Source of the DNA: Candidatus Methylopumilus rimovensis
GTDB taxonomy: Bacteria > Pseudomonadota > Gammaproteobacteria > Burkholderiales > Methylophilaceae
Length of the DNA: 64,000 bases
Reading direction: 5' to 3'
Assembly: GCF_006364615.1 (NCBI RefSeq)
Contig: NZ_CP040986.1
Span: forward strand, 806,001 to 870,000
Positions 57,167 to 64,000 of this stretch are shown one piece after another. Position numbers and translations under genes: made by a program. Position 1 is the first letter of the stretch. Each line of letters begins with the position of its first letter. The notes beneath the pieces are model-generated. The model was not told the origin of the DNA. It made no database searches and saw nothing but the letters and a program-made list of their open reading frames with translations.

Positions 57167-57243
57167 GAATAGAGAAAGAAGGGGTTTTGTTTATTAAAAC
57201 ACCCTCAAACTTAACGCCTCATCTCCTCATTAAGTAATAATAT

Positions 57244-57747
57244 TTAAAGTACCCAATTTATATCTCGTAAAAAATGGCATGAATAGCCATCCGGGTATTT
57301 CTTTAAGTATTTTTGGTGATTTTCTTCAGCGGGGAAAAATGAGCTGAATGTAATTACCTCTGTTGTAATTTTTCTTGAAAGCGCACCTGACGCATCGATC
57401 TTTTTAATTAAATCTTCGGCCATCATGATTTGTTCATTATTGGTTGCGAAAATAGCTGATCGGTATTGAGTGCCTAAATCATTGCCTTGTTGATTAAGCG
57501 TTGTGGGATCATGTATTTTAAAAAAGAATAAAAGTAAGTCCTTAAAACTTAAAATATCAGAATCAAAAACGACTTTTACTGTCTCTGCATGCCCTGTTGT
57601 ACCGGTTGTGACTTCTCGATAACATACATTTTTAACATGCCCGCCGGAGAAACCTACCGTTGTATCAACAACGCCCGGAATTCCACTTAAAAGATTTTCT
57701 AAGCCCCAATAGCAACCACCTGCCAAATATACTGTTTCATTAGCCAT
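57244..57747 (-). CDS. msrA: Peptide-methionine (S)-S-oxide reductase MsrA
   Basis: 167 aa from the ATG at 57747 (MANETVYLAGGCYWG). An upstream ATG at 57762 would run into the preceding micro-protein. Catalytic Cys in GGCYWGLE, plus DPTTLNQQGNDLGTQYRS. It reduces S-sulfoxide of methionine residues in the cytoplasm. It begins 5 bp after the stop of the C-x6-C-x10-C micro-protein, so the two are co-translated. Confidence 0.94.
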   Translation of the reverse strand: MANETVYLAGGCYWGLENLLSGIPGVVDTTVGFSGGHVKNVCYREVTTGTTGHAETVKVVFDSDILSFKDLLLFFFKIHDPTTLNQQGNDLGTQYRSAIFATNNEQIMMAEDLIKKIDASGALSRKITTEVITFSSFFPAEENHQKYLKKYPDGYSCHFLRDINWVL

Positions 57748-57752
57748 TTTAA

Positions 57753-57911
57753 TCAAGCACAATCAGACTGTGATTCAAGCCATCTTTTAGTGCATGCTTT
57801 ATCTTCAGCTTTACAGGGGAATTGTTCCGGAAGTGTTAAAGCTTTAATAGCTGCTTCTGTTGCTAAATCTTTAACTTTTCGGTTTTTATTTTTATCTTCT
57901 TTATTAATCAT
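57753..57911 (-). CDS. 52-aa Cys micro-protein, C-x6-C-x10-C type
   Basis: A charged N-terminus (MINKEDKNKNRKVKDLA), then a helix, then FPCKAEDKACTKRWLESQSD and CA. The three Cys have exactly the spacing of the micro-protein at 49613-49777, sharing F-x-C-K-x-x-D-K-x-C-x-x-R and D-C-x at the C-terminus. Good ribosome binding site (aaaggtg). Its TGA is followed 5 bp later by the msrA ATG. Not recognised. Confidence 0.75.
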   Translation of the reverse strand: MINKEDKNKNRKVKDLATEAAIKALTLPEQFPCKAEDKACTKRWLESQSDCA

Positions 57912-57994
57912 ATTTACACCTTTTGGGTTCTTAAAATTATTAACTTATGGTTAACGCATTTAAGATTCGATGTAAATTTATTAGTTCCAAGAAG

Positions 57995-58600
57995 TTAGTT
58001 AAGTTGATTTGAAAAATAGTGATTTACATCCCTATGATTCATTTCATCTTTTCGCACAGCCAAAATAACATCACTTAATCGTGCGTTCTTTTTTAAATGC
58101 CAATAATCAATAGCTATTTGAGGTGCTGGAATATTTTCATATTTACCCATTTGGACACCATGCAAATATTCTGTATAGCTATAAACTGCTTCCTCTTCAA
58201 AATAACCAACTAAGCGATGGGCTGTTCTAGATGAAATCAAATAAAGCAAAAAGAATAAGTTATAAAAAATGCCTTGTGCCAGAATGATCAAGAACCTTTC
58301 AAAAGCGTTTGGCTTGGCAATTTCAATAAAGGTCATTAAATGCATACGCTCATTTTCAGCCTCATCGAGCAATAACCTGATCCAACCATCGTCATTTTGC
58401 ATCCGCCTTAGGGATTTCAGGTGTTGTAAAGTACCGCCTATCATTCCTGGGACGCCTGCTACCGTTTCTAAAACTACAGCTCTATGTCCGTATCGTCCAG
58501 CAAAAAAAGTATCTGCAAAAAAACGAAGGAATTTAGTACAAGCTAAGGCAAAGTAATCAGAAAAACCTTCAGCTTTATGATGAGTTATTCTTTTAATCAT
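57995..58600 (-). CDS. aox: Alternative oxidase (ubiquinol oxidase, AOX family)
   Basis: 201 aa diiron carboxylate protein. All four AOX signatures are present: LETVAGVPGM, the NERMHL motif (E-x-x-H), FEEEAVYSYTEY and RKDEMNHRDVNH (E-x-x-H). Interfacial membrane protein that passes electrons from ubiquinol to oxygen without pumping protons. Bacterial AOX is sporadic; in a rhodopsin-bearing cell it could vent electrons when light drives the proton gradient (inference). Confidence 0.92.
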   Translation of the reverse strand: MIKRITHHKAEGFSDYFALACTKFLRFFADTFFAGRYGHRAVVLETVAGVPGMIGGTLQHLKSLRRMQNDDGWIRLLLDEAENERMHLMTFIEIAKPNAFERFLIILAQGIFYNLFFLLYLISSRTAHRLVGYFEEEAVYSYTEYLHGVQMGKYENIPAPQIAIDYWHLKKNARLSDVILAVRKDEMNHRDVNHYFSNQLN

Positions 58601-58727
58601 GATGTTTTTAGAGAGTTAAATTAATCGAATGAGTTCAATGAAAAAACCTCTGGATTTAGGTTCTATTGTAACTCACGCCTTCTAGAGCCTTGCTACAATA
58701 TTTAATGAGCGTGATTCATTTAAATGA

Positions 58728-58886
58728 TTAATTTTTTGATAGCCGTTTTTTCTCTAATTCTATTTTTTTGCTGTCATCTGGCTTTGAAGAGATCATTTTT
58801 TCACCATCCCACCTTTGACCGCACCAACAAATACCTTGAGCATTAATGATACAGACTCCTCTTCCACAGCATCTTTTATCTTCCAA
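58728..58886 (-). CDS. 52-aa Cys-rich micro-protein, TTG start
   Basis: Starts at TTG with a strong Shine-Dalgarno (aaggag, 8 bases upstream). Reads MEDKRCCGRGVCIINAQGIC followed by WCGQRWDG and a charged tail. Five Cys in the first 22 residues in a CC-x4-C-x7-C-x-C pattern, likely metal- or cluster-binding. The compact CCGRGVCIIN...CWCGQ.W pattern looks conserved rather than random. Function unknown. It lies 128 bp upstream of aox, same strand. Confidence 0.65.
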   Translation of the reverse strand: MEDKRCCGRGVCIINAQGICWCGQRWDGEKMISSKPDDSKKIELEKKRLSKN

Positions 58887-58997
58887 AATTTGAGCTCCTT
58901 ATAAAATAATTGCTAGATAAATTTCTATAATCTATTTCTATTCAAGTTAACTATTTTCAACTAGAGTATCAGCAATAACTAAATTTACTTAATTTTA

Positions 58998-59942
58998 ATG
59001 AAGATAAAAAAAATACCGTCATCAGAAATTACGCCTGAGCATATTTATATTGATCGTCGACATTTTATAAAAAATTTAGGTTTAATTTTAGGTTCAACTG
59101 CGCTCTCTGCATTTGCAAATAAAAGTTTTGCAGCACTTCATACACTACCTTCATTTGCTCAAGCTAAAGAGCGAGAAAAAGAAAAGCTATCCTCACTTAA
59201 GGACATCACAAGCTATAACAATTATTATGAATTCGGTACTTCAAAATCTGACCCTTATGACTACGCAGAAAAATTAAATATCGACCCTTGGTCAATCTCT
59301 ATTGAAGGTTCTGTGACTAAACCACTCAAATTAGATTTGGATGAACTTATAAAAGAGATGCCTTTAGAAGAGCGCATTTATAGACTTCGATGCGTCGAAG
59401 GTTGGTCGATGGTCATCCCTTGGGTGGGTATTCCATTACATGCATTACTTAAAAAAGTGTCCCCGAATGGAAATGCTAAGTATGTGGAATTTGTCTCCTT
59501 AAAACGGCCAAGTGAAATGATTGGCCAAAAAGATGACATGCTCGATTGGCCCTATACCGAAGGCCTAAGATTAGATGAAGCGATGCATCCTTTGACGATA
59601 TTAGCAGTGGGTTTATATGGAAAAGTTTTACCTAAACAAAATGGTGCGCCTATCAGATTAGTTGTGCCATGGAAATATGGATTTAAGAGCATTAAAGCGA
59701 TTACAAAAATTAGATTAGTAGAAAAAATGCCTATATCTACTTGGATGAAAGCAAACCCAAAGGAATATGGTTTTTACGCAAATGTGAATCCTAAGGTTGA
59801 TCACCCTCGCTGGTCACAAACCACTGAAAGAAGAGTGGGTGAAAGTTTATTAACACCTCGACTAAAAACCCAGATGTTTAATGGCTATCAAGAAGAGGTT
59901 GCTCACTTATATCAGGGCATGGATCTAAATAGGTATTTTTAA
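58998..59942 (+). CDS. msrP: Protein-methionine-sulfoxide reductase catalytic subunit MsrP (YedY)
   Basis: 314 aa. Twin-arginine signal DRRHFIKNLGLILGSTALSAFA. The molybdopterin ligand Cys lies in LRCVEGWSMVIPW. A conserved RLVVPWKYGFKSIK segment follows. Periplasmic molybdoenzyme that repairs oxidised methionine in exported proteins. It forms an operon with msrQ (5 bp). Confidence 0.95.
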   Translation: MKIKKIPSSEITPEHIYIDRRHFIKNLGLILGSTALSAFANKSFAALHTLPSFAQAKEREKEKLSSLKDITSYNNYYEFGTSKSDPYDYAEKLNIDPWSISIEGSVTKPLKLDLDELIKEMPLEERIYRLRCVEGWSMVIPWVGIPLHALLKKVSPNGNAKYVEFVSLKRPSEMIGQKDDMLDWPYTEGLRLDEAMHPLTILAVGLYGKVLPKQNGAPIRLVVPWKYGFKSIKAITKIRLVEKMPISTWMKANPKEYGFYANVNPKVDHPRWSQTTERRVGESLLTPRLKTQMFNGYQEEVAHLYQGMDLNRYF

Positions 59943-59947
59943 GCCTT

Positions 59948-60535
59948 TTGAAGTTAAATCAAATATATATCAAACGTTTAATTTTTATCATAAGCCTTTG
60001 GCCAATTTTATCTCTTAGTGTTGCTATATTCCTAAATAATCTTGGAGCTAATCCAGTCGAATTTATTGAGCGTCATTTTGGTAAGTGGGCACTGATTTTT
60101 TTGTGTCTAACATTAAGCATGACGCCTTTAAGAAGAATCACCCATATGAATCAATGGATTTTATATAGAAGAATGTTAGGGCTTTTTACTTTTTTCTATG
60201 CAACAGTGCATCTTCTTTGCTATATAGGGCTCGATTATCATTTTGCTTGGATTGATATAAAAAATGACATCATTAAGCATCGCTATGTACTTGTGGGTTT
60301 TTTAGGATGGCTTTTGTTATTACCTTTAGCTATTACTTCATCAGACACAATGATGAGAAAGCTTAAATTTAATTGGAAAAGGTTACATCGTCTTATTTAT
60401 CTAATAGCTATTCTAGGTGTACTTCACTTTTTATGGCTAGTTAAAAAAGATATCACCGAGCCACTCATTTACGCCCTCATTATTTTCATATTATTTCTAT
60501 TGAGATTAAATATGTTTAAGCGACAAAAGCTTTAG
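59948..60535 (+). CDS. msrQ: Heme-binding membrane subunit MsrQ (YedZ)
   Basis: 195 aa, TTG start 5 bp after msrP. About six membrane helices with heme-ligand His (FFYATVHLLCYIGLD, KRLHRLIYLIAILGVLHFLWL) and the LSMTPLRRI segment. It delivers quinol electrons to MsrP. Together MsrP/Q and MsrA cover both periplasmic and cytoplasmic methionine repair within 3 kb. Confidence 0.93.
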   Translation: MKLNQIYIKRLIFIISLWPILSLSVAIFLNNLGANPVEFIERHFGKWALIFLCLTLSMTPLRRITHMNQWILYRRMLGLFTFFYATVHLLCYIGLDYHFAWIDIKNDIIKHRYVLVGFLGWLLLLPLAITSSDTMMRKLKFNWKRLHRLIYLIAILGVLHFLWLVKKDITEPLIYALIIFILFLLRLNMFKRQKL

Positions 60536-60563
60536 AACACATAATTAAAAAATTTAAGATTAA

Positions 60564-61868
60564 ATGCCCAATATCACTATTTACTGTTTTAGAAATGATC
60601 TTCGTTTAATAGACAATCCAGCCTTTCTAAAGGCTGCAAGTGAAAGCGATATTTTATTACCTTTATTTTGTCATCCGAATAATGATTTGATTTATAAAAG
60701 CGTTAAAAGGGTTGGTATACATAGACAAACTTTTTTAAGACAGGCATTAAATCAATTAAGCGCTAGTCTTAAATTGATGGGCTCAGATCTTATTGAAGTT
60801 CAGGGTAATATTTGTGATCAGATAAAAAAAATAGCAGATGCAATCGGTGCTACAAATATTTTCTTCGAAAAAATTATAGCTCCTGAAGAGCTTGAGCAAG
60901 AAGCATTAATTCGAAGCCTCGGTATTCCTGTTGTGACATTTTGGCAGTCCTCAATGATTGATCCATCCGAACTTCCATTTGAACCTCAAAATATGCCAGA
61001 TATTTTTACAGAATTTAGAAAGCAGATTGAGTTAAAGAATATTGAAATAAAAACATTGGCTCAATCGCCTTCAAAACTTCCGCGTCTTCCAAACAAAAAA
61101 TTTGAAAGTGATATAAATATTAATTTTACAAAAGAGATTAAGAATCAAAAATCATCTTTTCCATATACAGAAAATCAATTCTTAGGTGGTGAAAAAACTG
61201 CGCTGGCTCACCTTGAAAATTATTTACTTAAAAAACTACCTCATTCTTATAAAGAAACAAGAAATAAACTATCCGGTATTGATTTTTCAACAAAGTTTTC
61301 TCCATGGCTTGCTATCGGTTGTATATCCGCAAAATATATAGCCTTTAAATTAAAAGAATTTGAGGATCAATTTGGTGCAAATGAAAGCTCATATTGGATA
61401 TGGTTTGAACTTCTATGGAGAGATTACTTTAGATTCTTACATTTTAAATATGGAAAAAGTCTCTATTTAAAAAATGGATTAAATAAGAATCCAACACACA
61501 TAAACCATAATGAATCTAAATTTGAAGCTTGGATACATGGTAGGACAGGAAATCAATTAATCGATGCTGGCATGAGAGAACTTTTTTTGACTGGATACCT
61601 ATCAAACAGAATGAGACAAATTGTTGCAAGCTACTTAATTTATGATTTAGAGTGTGACTGGAGAAAAGGGGCTCAATGGTTTGAATCTCAATTAATTGAC
61701 TATGATGTTTATAGTAATCATGGGAATTGGCTTTACATTGCAGGAAATGGCACTGATCCTAGAGGTGGAAGAAGATTTAATACGACAAAACAAAATTTAG
61801 AACATGATCCAACTGATATATATAAGAATTATTGGAAAGAACAGTCCATAAACATTTCTCCAATTTAG
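60564..61868 (+). CDS. DASH-type cryptochrome/photolyase
   Basis: 434 aa. N-terminal photolyase alpha/beta domain begins ITIYCFRNDLRLIDNPAFL. The FAD domain has WFELLWRDYFRFL, GRTGNQLIDAGMREL and the DASH hallmark GNGTDPRGGRRFN. Cry-DASH repairs cyclobutane dimers mainly in single-stranded DNA and may signal blue light. It is a different class from the FeS enzyme at 28-29 kb. It starts 28 bp after msrQ, so possibly the third gene of that operon. Confidence 0.9.
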   Translation: MPNITIYCFRNDLRLIDNPAFLKAASESDILLPLFCHPNNDLIYKSVKRVGIHRQTFLRQALNQLSASLKLMGSDLIEVQGNICDQIKKIADAIGATNIFFEKIIAPEELEQEALIRSLGIPVVTFWQSSMIDPSELPFEPQNMPDIFTEFRKQIELKNIEIKTLAQSPSKLPRLPNKKFESDININFTKEIKNQKSSFPYTENQFLGGEKTALAHLENYLLKKLPHSYKETRNKLSGIDFSTKFSPWLAIGCISAKYIAFKLKEFEDQFGANESSYWIWFELLWRDYFRFLHFKYGKSLYLKNGLNKNPTHINHNESKFEAWIHGRTGNQLIDAGMRELFLTGYLSNRMRQIVASYLIYDLECDWRKGAQWFESQLIDYDVYSNHGNWLYIAGNGTDPRGGRRFNTTKQNLEHDPTDIYKNYWKEQSINISPI

Positions 61869-61942
61869 CTTTTTTCACTCACCACTTTTTCTATCTTTAT
61901 ACTCAAATAATTTAATAGACTTCAAAACATCATTAAAGATAG

Positions 61943-62632
61943 CTAGAAACCGATAAACACAAAACTAGAAAGTACATGATTCATTTGATCAGTCCTACCA
62001 TTTGTTCCATTGATATACTGATTCAAGTAGCCAATTTCTAGTCTTGATGACTCGGTATATTTCCACATCAAACCAGTAAATAGACGATTCTGATTAAAAC
62101 CATCAGATCCTGCCCATTGCGTATCATTTACGTTCCAGAAGACTTCATCCCAAACTAAATAACTCAAGTCATTTCTACCATTGATCGGCAAACTCGCACG
62201 TATCTGTTGTCTGAAGCGATATGATGCTGAGTCGCCGCTATCCAAATGGCGCTGCTCAAGCCTAGAACGAGTAAGCCATGTAATGTCGTTGTACTTTGAT
62301 ACGTATTGAAACTGCTGCCACCAACGATCTTCGTGAGTATGCCCATTGGCCGCTTTAGTGTCAGCATAGGCGTACCCTAGCCACAGTGAGGCTTTTTCTG
62401 ATAATGCAAAATTTAAAGCGGGACGTAAAAAACCCTGGTCGAAGTTTTTTACATCATCCTTCCAGCGTGCCTGAACCTCGGCATACCAGCGCACATCTTT
62501 TGTAATATTGCCTTCTGCAATAAAGGCTTGCCATAAGCGACTATCTTCATCCATAGCCTTGATAAGCGGAGAATATGTAAGCACGAAGCTAGTCAAAATA
62601 TAAACTAGGTAATTTATGTAATTTTTAAACAT
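61943..62632 (-). CDS. DUF2490 outer-membrane barrel-like protein
   Basis: 229 aa from the ATG at 62632; an earlier in-frame ATG at 62695 would place a GATAAT-rich Fur-like element inside the gene. Signal peptide up to LIKAM. The mature part is a strand-rich DUF2490 protein (WQAFIAEGNITKDVRWYAEVQARW, EDRWWQQFQYV, ends SSFVFIGF with terminal Phe), typical of a small outer-membrane barrel. No known function. Confidence 0.8.
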   Translation of the reverse strand: MFKNYINYLVYILTSFVLTYSPLIKAMDEDSRLWQAFIAEGNITKDVRWYAEVQARWKDDVKNFDQGFLRPALNFALSEKASLWLGYAYADTKAANGHTHEDRWWQQFQYVSKYNDITWLTRSRLEQRHLDSGDSASYRFRQQIRASLPINGRNDLSYLVWDEVFWNVNDTQWAGSDGFNQNRLFTGLMWKYTESSRLEIGYLNQYINGTNGRTDQMNHVLSSFVFIGF

Positions 62633-62873
62633 AGAATGCACACAAATCTTATGATAATCACTGATAATTATGAAGGAAATATGACGCTTAAGCATTTATC
62701 ATTAGTTTACTAGATTAGATACCTGATGACTCAGACCACTCAAAATCTTGAAATTTACAAAATCTAATTACTGAAGTTTCAGTTGTTTTAAAGTTCGCCA
62801 CTATTCACCCTTTGCAGTTTTGACTTGGTTTGCCATCTACAACCCGCACAAGTACTGTAAAATGTTCTTTTCT

Positions 62874-62949
62874 GGGGGATTAGCTCAGCTGGTAGAGCAG
62901 CGGACTCTTAATCCGTTTGTCGCGAGTTCGACCCTCGCATCCCCCACCA
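62874..62949 (+). tRNA. tRNA-Lys (anticodon CTT)
   Basis: 76 nt cloverleaf with encoded CCA. Acceptor GGGGGAT/ATCCCCC, D-arm GCTC/GAGC, anticodon stem GCGGA/TCCGT around loop CTCTTAA (anticodon CTT), T-arm with GTTCGACC. Reads Lys AAG. Confidence 0.97.
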
Positions 62950-63013
62950 CTAAAATTAATTTATTTCTGATAATCTCTATTAAAATTTAATTTTATAAAA
63001 CTAAGGAATAACA

Positions 63014-63328
63014 ATGGCTACCGCCGTAATTATTAAACATCCGAATTCTGGCATGATTAAAATTGGTTACTATGGTTTTAGTTGGACCTATCTTTTTTTT
63101 GGTTGGTTTGTGCCGCTTTTTAGAGGTGAATTAGGTGTAGCTGCACTTCATATGCTTTTTTCAATTATCACATTAGGGCTATGGCAGATCATTGTGGCTT
63201 TTTTATATAACAGACAATATATGACGCGTATGTTTATGACTGGATGGGTTTTAGCAGATTCAGAAGGTAATAATGAAATGGCCGCTCAAAGACTTGGTGT
63301 TGTATTACCTAAACGTGGAAGCAAATAA
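63014..63328 (+). CDS. Small conserved membrane protein
   Basis: 104 aa. SGMIKIGYYGFSWTYLFFGWFVPLFRGELG, then two hydrophobic segments (about 24-37 and 44-66) and a TGWVLADSEGNNE C-terminal region. It resembles small proteins that share the KVGFSWT.LFFGFFVPLFRGDW pattern and are found widely in proteobacteria with no assigned role. It follows the tRNA gene with its own start. Confidence 0.72.
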   Translation: MATAVIIKHPNSGMIKIGYYGFSWTYLFFGWFVPLFRGELGVAALHMLFSIITLGLWQIIVAFLYNRQYMTRMFMTGWVLADSEGNNEMAAQRLGVVLPKRGSK

Positions 63329-63332
63329 AACT

Positions 63333-63713
63333 CTATTTCTTTTTGCTACAGACGCTTTTTAAGTACAAATCATTCAGCGTTTTAGGTTTGATTGCTTGCC
63401 AATCTAATGCTTCACCTTTATTAAATAATGAATGGCCTTGCCCCATAGGCTCTGGGTATAACGCATAAGCAAGAATTCGCATTTTTCGAGACTTACAATC
63501 AAACTCTGATCTATTTTTAACAGATCGATATTGAAGATTTTTAATGGTTTGTGGTTCGGCGTAATTTTGTAAATACCACGCCCTTGTCTTATGTCCACTT
63601 TTACTCATAAGAGCATAATCTATGTAATGATCGGCATCGTCTTGATGCACCAAAGACCAATCAGCAAAGGAATGAATTGGAATAAGAAACAAAAGAGATA
63701 GGAAAAATTTCAT
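63333..63713 (-). CDS. Surface-adhesin protein E-like secreted protein
   Basis: 126 aa. Signal peptide ends HSFAD. The mature domain WSLVHQDDADHYIDYALM ... HKTRAWYLQNYAEPQ with two Cys (SEFDCKSRK, KSVCSKKK) resembles the Haemophilus surface-adhesin protein E domain, common in betaproteobacterial periplasmic proteins. Convergent with its neighbour, 4 bp apart. Confidence 0.72.
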   Translation of the reverse strand: MKFFLSLLFLIPIHSFADWSLVHQDDADHYIDYALMSKSGHKTRAWYLQNYAEPQTIKNLQYRSVKNRSEFDCKSRKMRILAYALYPEPMGQGHSLFNKGEALDWQAIKPKTLNDLYLKSVCSKKK

Positions 63714-63832
63714 GGGTCAAATCATCGCATTTAATAAATATTTTCTCAACATGAAACTTCTGAGAAATCACGGCTTGTCTATTCACTGAAGGCTGAGCAT
63801 AATTAAACATCGTTTAATTTAAGTTAAAAAAA

Positions 63833-64000
63833 ATGAAAAAAATACGTTGGGGTATTCTGGGGGCTGCGCGCGTAAACGAACGACTTCTTCCAGCTATTGC
63901 TAATAGTCCTTTTGGTGATCTATTTGCCATTGGAAGTCGAAGAGCAAATGCCGCAGAAGAATGTTTAGAAAAATATCAACCCAACCTAAAAGGTAAAGTT
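63833..64000 (+). CDS. Gfo/Idh/MocA family oxidoreductase, N-terminal fragment
   Basis: Runs off the window end; 56 codons visible. N-terminal NAD(P)-binding motif IRWGILGAARVNERLLPAI followed by AIGSRRANAAEECLEKY, as in Gfo/Idh/MocA dehydrogenases. Substrate unknown. Confidence 0.85.
   Translation, partial: MKKIRWGILGAARVNERLLPAIANSPFGDLFAIGSRRANAAEECLEKYQPNLKGKV

Larger units (their letters stand above)
56859..57243. other. AT-rich upstream region of proteorhodopsin
   Basis: 385 bp between the proteorhodopsin start and the msrA stop. It holds the 5' UTR hairpin (56882-56902), a Fur-box-like site (56996-57014) and a doubtful 78-codon frame. The proteorhodopsin promoter must be here; no clear -35/-10 pair stands out from the A+T background. 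Confidence 0.6.

Noticed and set aside
62651-62670. Strong Fur box upstream of the DUF2490 gene
   Set aside because: GATAAT is repeated but the full 19-mer matches the consensus at only about half of the positions.

Overview
The window is a contiguous, AT-rich, tightly packed bacterial chromosome segment. It has short intergenic gaps, many 4-30 bp gene overlaps, no insertion sequences, no prophage and no CRISPR. The content points to a streamlined, aquatic, methylotrophic betaproteobacterium of the Methylophilaceae type ('Ca. Methylopumilus'/OM43-like). Evidence for this is the methanol-dehydrogenase accessory cluster mxaRSACKL, an orphan pqqA, the beta/gammaproteobacterial block pyrG-kdsA-eno-ftsB, and a complete rhodopsin/retinal gene set. 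The taxonomic call rests on gene content and recollection, not on a database search.

Layout. 1-5.6 kb (+): 3' end of mxaR, then mxaS, mxaA, mxaC, mxaK, mxaL, overlapping ygfZ. 5.6-13.6 kb (-): ftsB, eno, kdsA, pyrG; an AT-rich gap with DnaA-box-like sites; then tatD, ribD, nrdR, glyA. 13.8-19 kb (+): iscX, a phosphohexomutase, then a regulatory island (secreted SphA-like barrel, membrane histidine kinase, FixJ/NarL-type regulator, two mini HTH proteins). 19-30 kb: TSUP permease, YgiQ radical SAM protein, small envelope proteins, a CorA-like transporter, pirin, a DCC/DUF429/DUF3147 trio behind a structured leader RNA, and an iron-sulfur cryptochrome/photolyase facing DUF2256, TIGR03643 and a 44-aa membrane protein. 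30-34.6 kb (-): a zinc-limitation block (zur, COG0523 GTPase, DUF2946-like protein, ZnuD-like receptor) with three copies of one palindromic operator. 34.8-35.1 kb: pqqA behind a long perfect inverted repeat, then a 29-aa Cys-rich micro-ORF. 35-49.4 kb: NhaD, GlnE, envelope proteins, a CDF-like transporter, a secreted HDAC-fold protein, Sua5, a Fur-box-preceded TonB receptor, a bacterioferritin-like protein, TerC and a PQQ-type sugar dehydrogenase. 49.6-62 kb: phototrophy and oxidative-stress island. Tail: tRNA-Lys(CTT), small proteins and the start of a Gfo/Idh/MocA oxidoreductase.

The most interesting part is about 49.6-62 kb. A proteorhodopsin and a second rhodopsin of xanthorhodopsin/actinorhodopsin type sit in tandem, separated by a strong terminator, and are followed by crtE-crtI-crtB-crtY-blh, which is enough to make beta-carotene and cleave it to retinal. 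Next to it are MsrA, an alternative oxidase, MsrPQ and a DASH-type cryptochrome. Two unannotated micro-proteins bracket the rhodopsin/carotenoid genes. They share an identical C-terminal cysteine pattern (C-x6-C-x10-C plus one residue), and the downstream one is translationally coupled to msrA. A third, unrelated Cys-rich micro-protein lies beside the oxidase.
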